Below, in pieces: positions 1-10,140 of a stretch of DNA of 64,000 bases; the first letter of the stretch is position 1, and each line of letters begins with the position of its first letter. This DNA is from Medicago truncatula (Eukaryota; Streptophyta; Magnoliopsida; Fabales; Fabaceae). A program made the position numbers and the translations under genes. The notes under the pieces are model-generated. The model was not told the origin of the DNA. It saw nothing but the letters and a program-made list of their open reading frames with translations, and ran no database searches. The DNA is taken from assembly GCF_003473485.1 (NCBI RefSeq), contig NC_053046.1, positions 19,157,001-19,221,000 on the forward strand, given 5' to 3'.

Positions 1-2
1 GA

Positions 3-680
3 AATCATGTAGTTGTCGCTGGTGGTGCGTGTGAGTTCGAGGATGATCCTCTTGCTGTAGAGATGTATAACATGGAGAGTTCTGCTTGGGTTAGATGCCA
101 ATCAATGCCGAAAAAGATGAAGAATACGTCGGCATCCACGTGGCAGTCGGTTTCTGTCGTCGGAGAAACTATGCTTGTGACGGAGAAAGATTCCGGTGTG
201 ACATACTCTTTCAATGCTATTGCAATGAAATGGGAAGGACCTTACTATCTTTGTCCTGATCAAAGTGTATTCTACTGCGTCACCGGAACTTCATCGGAGA
301 AGTTGATGGTGGTTGGATTGGTGGGTGAAGCTGGGAATGTTAGAGAGGTGAAGCTGTGGGAGGTTAAGGATGGATTAAGTTCGGGAATGAAAGAAATCGG
401 TTCGATGCCGAAGGAGATGGTGGAGAAGCTGAAGGGTGATTCAGAGTTTGGTTCAGTTGAAGTGATTTGGGTTGGGGATTTTGTTTACTTGCGGAACACG
501 TTAGTACTAGAGGAGCTTGTTGTATGTGAGGTTATGAATGGAAGTTTGTGTGAGTGGAGGAGTGTGAGGAATGTGGCGGTGGACGGCGGAACAAGGATGG
601 TGTTTTGCGGCGGTGATGTATGTATGGAGGATTTGCAGAAAGCTGTGTTGTCGGAGAAACGTAAATTTTGCATGAAATAA
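3..680 (+). CDS. F-box/kelch-repeat protein, C-terminal part (5' end outside window)
   Basis: The frame is open from the first bases of the window (codons NHVVVAGGACEFEDD) through to TAA at 678-680, so the ATG at 63 is internal and not the start. The visible 226 residues carry kelch-type beta-propeller blades: the VVVAGG strand, then MYNMESSAW, and a later block with CEVMNGSLCEWRS. The N-terminal F-box is not in the window. Plant F-box/kelch proteins are substrate receptors of SCF E3 ubiquitin ligases. The tail (RNTLVLEEL, TRMVFCGGD) recalls the Arabidopsis At1g23390 group, one member of which targets chalcone synthase; I make that link from memory and it is tentative. The family is clear, the exact orthology is not. 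The gene has no intron in the visible part. Confidence 0.85.
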   Translation, partial: NHVVVAGGACEFEDDPLAVEMYNMESSAWVRCQSMPKKMKNTSASTWQSVSVVGETMLVTEKDSGVTYSFNAIAMKWEGPYYLCPDQSVFYCVTGTSSEKLMVVGLVGEAGNVREVKLWEVKDGLSSGMKEIGSMPKEMVEKLKGDSEFGSVEVIWVGDFVYLRNTLVLEELVVCEVMNGSLCEWRSVRNVAVDGGTRMVFCGGDVCMEDLQKAVLSEKRKFCMK

Positions 681-1655
681 GGGTGAATTAATAGGTTGCT
701 ATAAATTGAATTTTAGATTATGAGTTATGCAAATAATCTTGTTTCATGAACATGTTAATTTTTTGTTTTTATTGTAATTAATTACTTCTTTCTAATTTTA
801 TTATCTAATTGATAAGGAAAACTTGTACATCACTTTTTCAAGTTATTATTTTTTATCTTGCGTTCATGATCATGGAATACAGTTAATCACGACAAATAAG
901 TAAAATCACCACTTATAATTGATAGCTTTATTGACAAGGATATATAGAGGTTGGGGTTTGAATTTAAAATTTTGGAATTCTTCATACTTGTATTGTGTAA
1001 GCTTAGCCACCTTAGACTACTTAAAAATAAAATAATTAATTCCCTCTACTTGACAAAATTAGTTCACATTTGCTTATATATAAATCAAACAAATGTATGC
1101 TTTGTTGCCTTAAGAGGCTTTTAAAAAATGTTATGTCTGGTTCATAACCTTGATTGATTTTCGACTCTTTAGGTTATTTGACACAAAAAAAAAATTTGTA
1201 TTTTTCAGTAAAAGTCACCTACTTGACAAAATTAAAATTCAATCTTTTCGATGGCTGAAGGCTAAACACCTCGATTTTACTTTTAACTATCATATGTGAT
1301 GGTTGAATCCACTTTACGTTTGGAAGGAGCTTTTTAATTTCAGATTTTTGGTTCTTTTGGGAAATTATTCCCTATTGTGATGTAATTGTTACCTTTTCTT
1401 TGCTCTTTTTAGTATTCCTTATGCGAAGGCAAAGTTGTTTGCTTTATATGCTATTTTAGTTTCTTAAAAAAAAATCAAAATATTTAGTCATTTTTGTTTT
1501 CCTTTCATATCATGAATAATATATATCCGAAGTACATGTTGTACCTAAAAAAGCATTTGTACCAAAGGAATTTTTATTTGGGAGGCTGTACGAGAAGAAT
1601 CTTAAGTCATGAGTTATTAAATTTATGTCCACCTGCTGAACAATTTAAAAGATAA
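681..1655. other. Intergenic DNA downstream of kelch gene
   Basis: AT-rich sequence without a credible gene. It holds the first copy of a roughly 270-bp direct repeat (838-1110) whose partner lies at 5868-6175, beyond the LINE. Confidence 0.6.
838..1110 (+). repeat. Flanking direct repeat, copy A
   Basis: This stretch matches 5868-6175 by eye over most of its length; shared blocks include GATAAATAAGTAAAATCA-like text, TACTTGACAAAATTAGTT and TATATAAATCAAACA. Both copies are in the same orientation about 5 kb apart, with the LINE between them. Copy A lacks the short T-rich insertion found in copy B at 6106-6121. Confidence 0.7.
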
Positions 1656-4221
1656 ATGTATAATAACCTATTAATAACATCTGAAAGTCGGAGATTTACT
1701 GTAGTCACAATGTCCCTGATCCTCTTAAACAAACCCTTACTGACACTCTTTGGGGTTCAAGCAGTTTTGGGGACCAGTAAATATTTGGATTTACCTTCCA
1801 TGGTGGGTAGGGATCGAAATGTGACTTTTGCTTATATTAAAGATCGAGTTTGGCAGAAAATAAATTATTGGAGTAGTAAGTGTTTATCTAAAGCAGGGCG
1901 TGAGGTTATGATTAAATCCGTCCTACAGTCTATTCCATCGTATGTTATGAGTATTTTTCAGTTGCCAACCACTTTAATTGATATAATAGTGAAGATGATG
2001 AATTCTTTCTGGTGGGGTCATGGTAGAACTACACAGCGAGACATTAATTGGATGAGCTGGGAGAGGTTATTTGCGCCCAAGGTACATGGTGGTATGGGAT
2101 TTAAAGATCTTTCTGCTTTCAATTTGGCAATGTTAGGTAAACAGGGATGAAGTTCCTTACGAAACCTAACTCCCTTGTTTCCCGTATCTTTAAAGCGCGA
2201 TATTTCCCTTCTTGCAACTATTTCACGGCCCAGATTGGACACAATCCTAGTTATGTGTGGCGTAGTACTTTGCGCGCTAGATTTATCGTTCATGGTGGTG
2301 CTCGTTGGAGTATCGGTCCTAGTTCGTCTATTTCGATCTTGAATGAGCCATGGATGGATAATGGGGAGTGTATTGACGGTGGCATTACAGGTGCTCACTT
2401 TGTTCAGAATGTTACCGTCAACAGTTTGATAAATGTCTATGACAAGAATTGGAACGAAAAGGTGGTTCGTCAGGTATTCAGTGTTGATATAGCTGATAAG
2501 ATTCTTCACACGCCACTTATTGCTCAGGTACAAGAGGATCGGCTCATTTGGAAAGCTGAAAGGCATGGACAATATTTTGTACGTAGTGCTTACAGGTTAT
2601 GTGTTGACGAACACGTTGACTCCTCTCATCTCCGCCGCCCGGGTTATTGGTCCAGCATCTGGAAGCTCAAGGTTCCTCCTAAAGTTAAGAATCTAGTGTG
2701 GCGTATGTGTCGGGGCCGCCTTCCGACTCGTGTTCGTCTTCTTGACAAGGGCGTTCAATGTCCTACAAACTGTGTTAGTTATCCATCGCATAATGAAGAT
2801 CTTGCTCATGTATTTTTCAATTGCCTTTTCGCTATCTAAGTTTGGCAAATGACAGGACTTTGGGGAGCTATCCAACACGCCTTGTCTTCAACTGCTTCGG
2901 CAACTGATACTACCTTTCTGCTATTGGAAACTTTGTCCGTTGAATTTAATCAATGATTGGCATCAACGTTTTGGAGTATTTGGAAGCACCGAAATCTTCA
3001 TGTTTGGGATGATGTTAAGGAGGTAAGCGCTACAGTTGTTGAGAGAGCTAAGAATTTGGTCGTTGATTGGAAGTGTGCTGATGTTCCCACCGTAGATGAT
3101 CCTAGTCCCCAACATCAACCGCAGCCGTCCGGTGGGGGGAAAATTCGGCCACAGTTTGCACCTCGACATCTGTGACACTGTGTAACACCCCGTTTCCCAA
3201 AATCACAACGGGCATGCCACATTTCTTCATTTAAAATCTTCTAAATAGAGTGTATATAAAAATCTATTTAATCAAACGTCATTCATAAATTGTCATTAAA
3301 CTCGCAGCGGATTTATTTGCAACATCAATAAGTCTCCAATAAATATTCTTGGCATAAAAGCCATTTCAATATAAAATTCAATCACCAAAGGGCTACATCA
3401 GCAATATTTCAAAATTGATACATAGGAAAGAATTCAAACAATAAAATCCCATCCCACGTATCAGAGCCCTAGACACTGTGAGCCACCACCTACTACTCAG
3501 GATCACCTGCAAGTTACCCATAGGAATGGCAACATTTTCAAGCAGAAGGGGTGAGATTCTCAAACAATAATAATAATATATAATAACACAAATGAATCTA
3601 ACACTCTATCATCTTAATCATTCACCAATTATAGTATAGCATCATTAGCAACTTCAACATCCAACAGTAATAAAAACAGTAAACAAACGACTCATGCAAC
3701 AACCCGACTTCGCCTCTAAGACTCATGCAGGACATGACAACTCCACTAAGACTCCTCAACAAATGCAACTATGCATGTGGTACCATAACAGAGCCGAAGC
3801 CCTCATCGTTATAGAATGGTTAAAGCATTCTTTTATCAGGACATGAGTCATCATCGTTAACATCGTTTTGAACAACATAGTGTTCCATCGTTTTGAACGA
3901 CAAAGCGTTCCAGAACCGAAGTCCTCATCGTTTTTATGCTTATGCAACTGACTCCACTTGTGTATATCTGCATACAACTCAACGACAAATGCATATGTAC
4001 TTATATGACTCACCACCTTTTTCATGCAACATGTACATTCACTTGATTCAAGTACATCAACATCTTCAAATTCATAAAATAACCAACTAATTAACATCGT
4101 GAGTTTTAAGTAGGATTTCATGTCTATGCAAAGTTACACAAGCTAAGAGAAACACCTAGAAGTACTCAAAAGGGTCCCCTAGTGTACGAAGCAAGATTCA
4201 GAAAAGGCTATCTAACACTCA

Positions 4222-4448
4222 GTTCGCTTAAGCGACGGCTAGTTCGCTTAAGCGACCAGCTTACAGTAGGTCTGGGTTCAGTTCGCTTATGGGTCGCTCA
4301 CGGCTCGCTTAAGCGAATTCTTGGCAGAATCAAACTTAATTTTCGCTTACCAGTTCGCTCACTGTTCGCTTAAGCGAACGGGTAAAATCACATTCTGGGT
4401 AGTTCACGTGAATGTTCGCTTAAGCAACGGATGCTTCGCTTAAGCGAC
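4222..4448. repeat. Cluster of six TTCGCTTAAGCGAA-type palindromes inside the solo LTR
   Basis: The palindromic core TCGCTTAAGCGA or a one-base variant occurs at about 4222, 4242, 4304, 4363, 4413 and 4434, with half-sites (TTCGCTTA, TCGCTCA) between. Spacing is irregular (about 20-60 bp), so it is not a simple tandem repeat. Each core can form a perfect short hairpin or bind a dimeric protein. The role is unknown. Confidence 0.8.
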
Positions 4449-4867
4449 CAATCATCTGGGCAGGGTAAAAGCTACGATTTTCAGACCTCTCCTCACTCCA
4501 AAAACCCAATTTTAATCCCCTGATCACCCAAAACGTTTTCCTGAAATGTTTACGAGTCCTATACACAACCAGACATCAAGGAACGGAAAAACTAAACATC
4601 AACAACATCAATTCTATTCATTCAAGCATTCATGCAAGGCTTCCAAAATTCATTCATCATACTCTATTTTCATTCCAATTACGATCAGCATCAACAACAT
4701 AGATTAAGAACACATACTAAACTCAAAGTACAACAATATAAACCTGATCCTTATACCTTTTCTTTCAAAATCATCCTTAACCCTAAATTTCCCAATTTTA
4801 CCTTAAGAACAGTTCAATTGATTAATTTTCAGAAATTATATATTATGACTATTGAAAGATAATCCCA

Positions 4868-4876
4868 CCCTTACCT
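4868..4876 (-). promoter_or_regulatory. Splice-donor-like AGGTAAGGG box in LTR
   Basis: On the minus strand this reads AGGTAAGGG followed by TGGGATTATC. The same box occurs in two other LTR fragments in the window (36632-36640 and 52764-52772). It lies 237 nt downstream of the LTR TATA box at 5113-5122, where a leader-exon donor would be expected. The function is inferred. Confidence 0.45.
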
Positions 4877-5112
4877 TAGAATTGCAAAGACAAAAAGCAC
4901 AGCAAATCAGTTCCTAAGTTCTTCTCTCTTGGTCTTCTCTCCTTGCCTTAGCTTTTCTCCTCTCCAACTTGTTTTTACGTTAAACTGTTTTTCTGACTTT
5001 CTTTCTTAACTCACCAAAACCATAACTTCTCTTTTTTCATTAAAACCTCCTTTATTACTATTAATTTCTAATTACTCCCCAACCTCATAAATAATTCCAT
5101 TATTCATATTAT

Positions 5113-5122
5113 TCTATTTATA
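5113..5122 (-). promoter_or_regulatory. TATA box of the solo LTR promoter
   Basis: The minus strand reads TATAAATAGA, identical to the 10-mer at 56070-56079 in a second LTR fragment. It is placed near the start of the LTR in minus orientation, as expected for an LTR promoter. Confidence 0.45.
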
Positions 5123-5262
5123 TTAAATAAATCATATAAATAAATACTACACACCACATATATCACATATATTAATTAAAAACACACAGAAGACTCTAAC
5201 TAATTCTAAAAATAATAAAATAACGACTAGGGCGTTACACACTGTCTAGTTGGCAGCACCCT

Positions 5263-5727
5263 TTGCCGGGCTGGTATAAGTGTAATATTGATGCTGCTTT
5301 TTCCTCTCATCGTAATCGTACTGGCGTGGGTATCTGTGTTCGGGATTCAGAAGGTACATTTGTCTTGGCTAAGGTTATTAGTTACCCATGTTTTCATTTT
5401 GTTGACGTTGGTGAAGCATTAGGTCTTCATTCAGCATTGCAGTGGCTAAGTGATATGCAATTTGACAACGTTGATTTTGAAACGGATTCCAAGCTTACTT
5501 GTGATGCCTTCCATGCTCATCGAGATGACACTTTTGAATTTGGGTGCATTATCTCATCATGTCGATCTCTCTTCGGTTCTTTCTTTACCAACTCTAGGGT
5601 GGAGTTTATTAGGCGACAAGCAAATGAGGTTGCTCATGTTCTTGCAAGAGAGGTCACGCTACTAGCTAATTCCACTGTTTATTTTCATATATCCGATGAA
5701 CCTCTTATTATTAATGAAATGTTATAA
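5263..5727 (+). pseudogene. LINE RNase H domain
   Basis: The intact 154-codon frame reads WYKCNIDAAF at the start (first catalytic Asp), E and D in GEALGLHSALQW and FETDSKL, and the closing IRRQANEVAHVLAREV block. This is the RNase H fold found at the end of many legume LINE ORF2 proteins. It belongs to the LINE at 1690-5760 and is separated from the rest by the solo LTR, so it is not an independent gene. The ATG at 5263 is internal to the old LINE frame. Confidence 0.85.
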
Positions 5728-5867
5728 GCATATTTTCTTAAAAAAAAATTAAAAAAAGAAATAATCTCAATGCACATGAGATGTTTCATAACAAACAATC
5801 AATAATACAACATTAAAAAATACCGCAAGTTATTATAAATATGTAATAAACCGTTAAAAACATCTTA

Positions 5868-6175
5868 AGCCAAGTTACTATTATTTTTTATTTTGTGTTT
5901 ATGATCACGAGAATACAATTAATAAGGATAAATAAGTAAAATCATCACTTATAATTGATAGTTCTATAAACAATAATATTAAAAGTGGGTTTGAAATTGA
6001 GATTCTAAAATTCTTCACACTAATAGTATGTGTGAGTCTAGCCCACAGTAGACTATTTGACAAAAAAAAAAATCAATTAATTCCTTGTACTTGACAAAAT
6101 TAGTTTTTTTTTTTTAGCAAAACAAAATTAGTTGACATTTGCTTGTATATAAATCAAACATGATTAATGCTTTTT
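5868..6175 (+). repeat. Flanking direct repeat, copy B
   Basis: Same orientation as copy A (838-1110). It carries a 16-nt insertion at 6106-6121 that copy A lacks, which shows that the insertion came after the duplication or was lost from A. Confidence 0.7.
6106..6121 (-). mobile_element. Micro-retroposon candidate, 16 nt, 12-bp TSD
   Basis: ACAAAATTAGTT occurs at 6094-6105 and again at 6122-6133. Between them lie 16 nt which read TTTGCT plus A10 on the minus strand. The paralogous site in copy A (about 1056-1080) has a single, uninterrupted ACTTGACAAAATTAGTT. This is the best-controlled example of the class. Confidence 0.75.
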
Positions 6176-6717
6176 TCTTATTATAATTGAATACACATAG
6201 TTTTTCTTCTTGTCAAAAAAAAAAATTAGTTGACTTCATGATTTGTGTTTTATAGTAGTACATGTGAAATGATGGGAAAAAAAATTTAATATTTTGAAAA
6301 ACAACTAACATCGAAACAAAAAATAATCATGTTGCATAAAAATACAATTATGCTTGACGTACCCATTGTTTTAGTAAAAGAATATTGCACACATCTTTAT
6401 TTTTCTTTGTTGACGGACACATCTTTAATTGTTTGGCTCCTCTTTTCGCTGTATTTGATTTCCCTTAAGTTCTATACAGTTTAAATTATAGAATTTGAAC
6501 GACATAAATATTCTATAAAAATTTCATATTTAATTCATGTTTTGTTAAAAAATTATTTTATAAATTTTTATGCAAATTTTTATTCAAAAATATGAATTCG
6601 ACGTATGAGTTTACTTTAAAGGAGGAACCAAATGTAAAAATGAAAAACTTTTGAAGGACTAAAAATCGAAGAAAGTTTTGAAACGACTACAACGAAAAGT
6701 TAAATGGATAAAAAATA

Positions 6718-7124
6718 GGCAAATTCTATGGTACACCCAACATTTTGAGTGTACCGGTACACCAAACATTAAATTCATAATTAAATTGATTGTTTTTTGA
6801 AGAAAAAATAATTATTTTCTATCATTGACTATTATAATAATTAAATCTTATTTACCAAAAGCGTCGATGAAATAAAATTTATTTTTTTAAAATTTTTATT
6901 GCTCATAATGAAGAATATTGATTATTTTTTATGAGAAAATGTTAAAAATTTAATATAATTCATATAAACAATGAAATGATGTTTTTTTTCTCATGAGACG
7001 ATGTTTTCTAAAATATAAATAATGACAAATAACAACTTATTTCATAAAATGACCATTAATTTATAAATTTATGAAGCGGAGTATCGATACACCTCAATTT
7101 ATGAGGTGTACCATAGAAGCTCCC
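6718..7124. mobile_element. Mutator-like MITE, 9-bp TSD
   Basis: The 407-bp element has imperfect terminal inverted repeats: left GGCAAATTCTATGGTACACC, right (complement) GGGAGCTTCTATGGTACACC. Direct repeats TAAAAAATA lie at 6709-6717 and 7125-7133. It has no coding capacity. The 9-bp duplication suggests a MULE-derived family. Confidence 0.8.
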
Positions 7125-7528
7125 TAAAAAATATATCCTAAATTTTAATAATCACCTAGAAAAAATAAAATGAAATTTAGTTTTGAATACAATTAAAGTT
7201 CATTTTGGTAATTACACTTTCAAAAGTATATAATTATATGAATTGACACATTAAACATAAAACAATCTAGGCTCAACTTATTTTTAATCAAAATCATTCT
7301 CTCAAAATCAATTCTATCAAATTTAATTTTTGTTGTCGAATCAAACACATTTAAATTGACTATGATTATGATATTAAGATATCAAACTCATTAAACAACG
7401 ATACATGGGAAAACAACTAGCAAGCAGTGAGTAAAATTGCAGAATAGCAGCATTTATTTCTAAGATGAAACTAATCCAGTGAATGAAATTGCAATTCAAT
7501 TTTGAATCTAGTTTTCTTCACAATTCAC

Positions 7529-9106
7529 ATGTCAAGTAGCACCAAAAGATGCTTAGTACTATTAGAGAAATGCAAATCCATGAAACACCTCAAACAAGCA
7601 CATGCACAAGTCTTCACAACAGGCCTTGAAAACAATACTTTTGCTTTGAGCAGAGTTTTAGCTTTCTGTTCATCACACAAACATCATCATGAAAGTCTCA
7701 CATATGCATGCAGAGTCTTTGAACAAATTCAAAACCCCACAGTTTGTATATACAACACATTAATCAAAGCTTTTCTAGTCAATAATAAGTTCAAAAGTGC
7801 ACTCCAAGTGTTTGTTAAAATGCTTCAAAGTGAATTGAAACCTGATAATTATACTATACCTTATGTATTGAAGGCTTGTGGAACATTTCATGATTGTTCT
7901 TTTGGGAAAATGATTCATGGGTATAGTTCAAAATTGGGTCTGGTGTTTGATATCTATGTGGGTAATAGTTTGATGGCAATGTACTGTGTTTTTGGCGATG
8001 TGGTAGCTGCACGGTACGTGTTTGATGAAATTCCTAGCTTAAATGTGGTTTCTTGGAGTGTGATGATCTCGGGTTATGCGAAAGTGGGTGATGTTGATTC
8101 GGCTAGATTGTTCTTCGATGAAGCGCCTGAGAAGGATAAGGGGATATGGGGTGCAATGATTTCTGGTTATGTGCAAAATAGTTGCTTTAAGGAAAGTCTT
8201 TATTTGTTTCGTTTGATGCAGTTGACTGATATAGTACCGGATGAGTCTATATTTGTGAGTATTCTCTCTGCTTGTGCTCATCTAGGTGCTTTGGAAATTG
8301 GTGTTTGGATTCATCAACATTTGAATCAATTAAAGCTAGTACCATTGAGTGTTCGTTTGAGTACTAGTTTATTAGATATGTACGCTAAATGTGGGAATTT
8401 GGAATTGGCGAAAAGATTATTCGATTCAATGAACATGAGAGACGTTGTATGTTGGAATGCTATGATTTCTGGTATGGCAATGCATGGAGATGGGAAAGGT
8501 GCCCTCAAGCTGTTTTACGATATGGAAAAGGTTGGGGTGAAACCTGATGATATAACATTTATTGCTGTTTTTACTGCTTGTAGTTACTCGGGAATGGCGT
8601 ATGAAGGTTTGATGTTGTTGGATAAAATGTGTAGTGTTTACAACATTGTGCCAAAAAGTGAACACTATGGTTGTTTAGTTGATTTGCTAAGCAGGGCAGG
8701 GCTTTTTGAAGAAGCTATGGTAATGATAAGAAAAATAACCAATTCATGGAATGGCTCTGAAGAGACATTGGCTTGGAGAGCATTTCTGAGTGCATGCTGT
8801 AATCATGGAGAAACTCAATTAGCTGAACTTGCTGCTGAAAAAGTGTTGCAGTTAGATAATCACATTCACAGTGGAGTTTATGTTTTGCTTTCTAATTTGT
8901 ATGCAGCATCTGGGAAACATAGTGATGCTAGAAGGGTAAGGGATATGATGAAAATCAAAGGGACAAATAAGGCACCTGGTTGTAGCTCAGTAGAGATTGA
9001 TGGAGTTATCAGTGAGTTCATTGCCGGGGAAAAAACTCATCCACAGATGGAAGAAATACACTCAGTTTTGAAGAAAATGCATATGCAGTTAGACTATAAT
9101 CAATAG
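7529..9106 (+). CDS. PLS-class pentatricopeptide repeat (PPR) protein with E/E+ domain
   Basis: An intronless 525-residue PPR protein, probably an organelle RNA-binding editing or processing factor. The first ATG of the frame is at 7529 (MSSSTKRCLVLLEKC); upstream codons lack ATG. The N-terminus has the usual LEKCKSMKHLKQAHAQVFTT leader, followed by alternating P, L and S repeats (VCIYNTLIKAFLVN, VVSWSVMISGYAKVGDVDSA, VVCWNAMISGMAMHGDGKGA). After about residue 420 comes the E region (LAWRAFLSACCNHGETQLAE, YVLLSNLYAASGKHSDA) and an E+ tail (CSSVEIDGVISEFIAGEKTH). No DYW deaminase follows, so if it edits RNA it needs a partner. Targeting to mitochondria or plastids is not decided by the sequence. 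A degraded partial copy sits at 11056-11400. Confidence 0.93.
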   Translation: MSSSTKRCLVLLEKCKSMKHLKQAHAQVFTTGLENNTFALSRVLAFCSSHKHHHESLTYACRVFEQIQNPTVCIYNTLIKAFLVNNKFKSALQVFVKMLQSELKPDNYTIPYVLKACGTFHDCSFGKMIHGYSSKLGLVFDIYVGNSLMAMYCVFGDVVAARYVFDEIPSLNVVSWSVMISGYAKVGDVDSARLFFDEAPEKDKGIWGAMISGYVQNSCFKESLYLFRLMQLTDIVPDESIFVSILSACAHLGALEIGVWIHQHLNQLKLVPLSVRLSTSLLDMYAKCGNLELAKRLFDSMNMRDVVCWNAMISGMAMHGDGKGALKLFYDMEKVGVKPDDITFIAVFTACSYSGMAYEGLMLLDKMCSVYNIVPKSEHYGCLVDLLSRAGLFEEAMVMIRKITNSWNGSEETLAWRAFLSACCNHGETQLAELAAEKVLQLDNHIHSGVYVLLSNLYAASGKHSDARRVRDMMKIKGTNKAPGCSSVEIDGVISEFIAGEKTHPQMEEIHSVLKKMHMQLDYNQ

Positions 9107-9164
9107 ATATTTAGGGTTTATCACATGTATTCCAAAAGGAGAGATAACAAAAGTGCTTTTTATT

Positions 9165-10140
9165 TTCCTTGAAACTGTTGAAGCTTAAGTATCTGCATAA
9201 GACCATTTACAATGGTAAAATACATTCAACAACCTTCAACACCCACTTTTTCAATTCTCAACACTCCACATCATTTTCTCTCTCTTAATTCAACACCCAT
9301 TCAATTTTTACCTCTCCAATGGTTTTTTCATTCAACACCCTACCCCACAACCTTTTATTTCTTATTCTTATTTAATTTTATATTTTTGTTTTTATAATTA
9401 CATAAAATTACAATTATTGATTATAATTAAATTAAAATGAAGAAACACTTAACAATTTTTTTTTTTGTAAAAACAAAATTTATTTAAATAATTTATTTTT
9501 ATTTTCTTAACATAAATAAAATGCAATACACTAAATAAACACTAAAACTTCAAAAGAAAGGCTAATACAAAGCTAATGATAAGATTAAGAGAGTGAAAAA
9601 CTTGATTTTTTTCTATGTCCAAATCAAATGATCCAAGTCTCTATTTATAGAGAAAAAAAAAATTACGAATTTTGGTAAAAAAAAATAAAAATAAAAAATT
9701 ATTTGCAATGAAATAATTGAGTCCAAATTATTAAGAAGATAAAAATCCAAGCAGCCAATCACATAATGCCATGTGTCTTCCTTTATCCATTTCCTCTCTT
9801 CTCTCTCCGCGTGTGAGTTCAGCCACTCTCCCATCCGCGCGTGTAGCGCACGCGCCTGGCACAACAAATCCGCGCGCGACAGCTGTCCCCCGTGGCAGGA
9901 TTCAACTAGTTGAACTCTTTCATCACTTCCCTCCTCCAACTCAGATTTTTTCTTCTTTCAACACCCCTCATTGCATGGCTTCAACATGTTGAATCCCATA
10001 TTCAACACCCCATTGTAGCTAGTCTAAGGATATCATATCTCAACAGTTGTTAATCCTCGAATTGCATAATTCAAATAGGTAAGAAAATTTACTGCAAGGA
10101 AACAACAGGTAAAAAAAATTAACTGCATAATTCAAATAGT
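9165..10140 (+). pseudogene. Duplicated fragment of the neighbouring LRR gene, split by a MITE
   Basis: 9170-9200 matches 13388-13417 (exon 6 start and splice region of the LRR gene), and 10029-10140 matches 13418-13435 plus 13583-13625. Together they are a copy of LRR exon/intron DNA with an internal deletion. It lies just past the PPR stop codon and is interrupted by the MITE at 9201-10025. The block around TGCATAATTCAAATA is itself doubled within the copy. It carries no intact reading frame. Confidence 0.75.
9201..10025. mobile_element. Harbinger/Tourist-like non-autonomous element, TAA TSD
   Basis: The left end GACCATTTACAATGG and right end (complement) GACTAGCTACAATGG form the inverted repeat, with TAA at 9198-9200 and 10026-10028. 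The undisrupted paralogous site at 13408-13430 reads GCATAAGGATATC, confirming the insertion and TSD. The 825-bp interior has an AT-rich left part and a GC-richer right part around 9800-9900, with no transposase. A shorter relative lies at 47350-47659. Confidence 0.85.

Larger units (their letters stand above)
3181..5239 (-). mobile_element. Solo LTR of a Ty3/gypsy-type retrotransposon, 5-bp TSD
   Basis: The element begins TGTAACACCCCG at 3181 and ends GGGCGTTACA at 5239, the TG...CA borders of an LTR with matching TGTAAC/GTTACA ends. It is flanked by the same five bases, CACTG, at 3176-3180 and 5240-5244. Removing it rejoins the LINE linker to its RNase H domain. No gag-pol lies inside, so this is a solo LTR left by LTR-LTR recombination. 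Orientation is read as minus because on that strand a TATAAATAGA box (5113-5122) precedes a splice-donor-like AGGTAAGGG (4868-4876). TGTAACGCCC borders are usual for plant Tekay/Del-type chromoviruses; that assignment is an inference. Confidence 0.9.
1690..5760 (+). mobile_element. 5'-truncated LINE (L1-type) ORF2 remnant, split by a solo LTR
   Basis: Translated pieces match the C-terminal half of plant LINE ORF2. 1800-2146 gives the thumb/connection region ([46 protein letters not shown]). A frameshift and stop near 2148 moves to the next frame, 2147-2839 (RWSIGPSSSISILNEPW, then the zf-RVT zinc-ribbon core VPPKVKNLVWRMCRGRLPTR). Further stops follow at 2839 and 2955. The linker region (2957-3175) is cut by the LTR at 3181-5239 and resumes at 5245 with the RNase H domain, ending at 5727. 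An A-rich tail at about 5740-5760 marks the 3' end. The reverse-transcriptase catalytic core is missing, so this is a dead, 5'-truncated copy. No TSD was found; the 5' end near 1690 is approximate. Confidence 0.85.
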
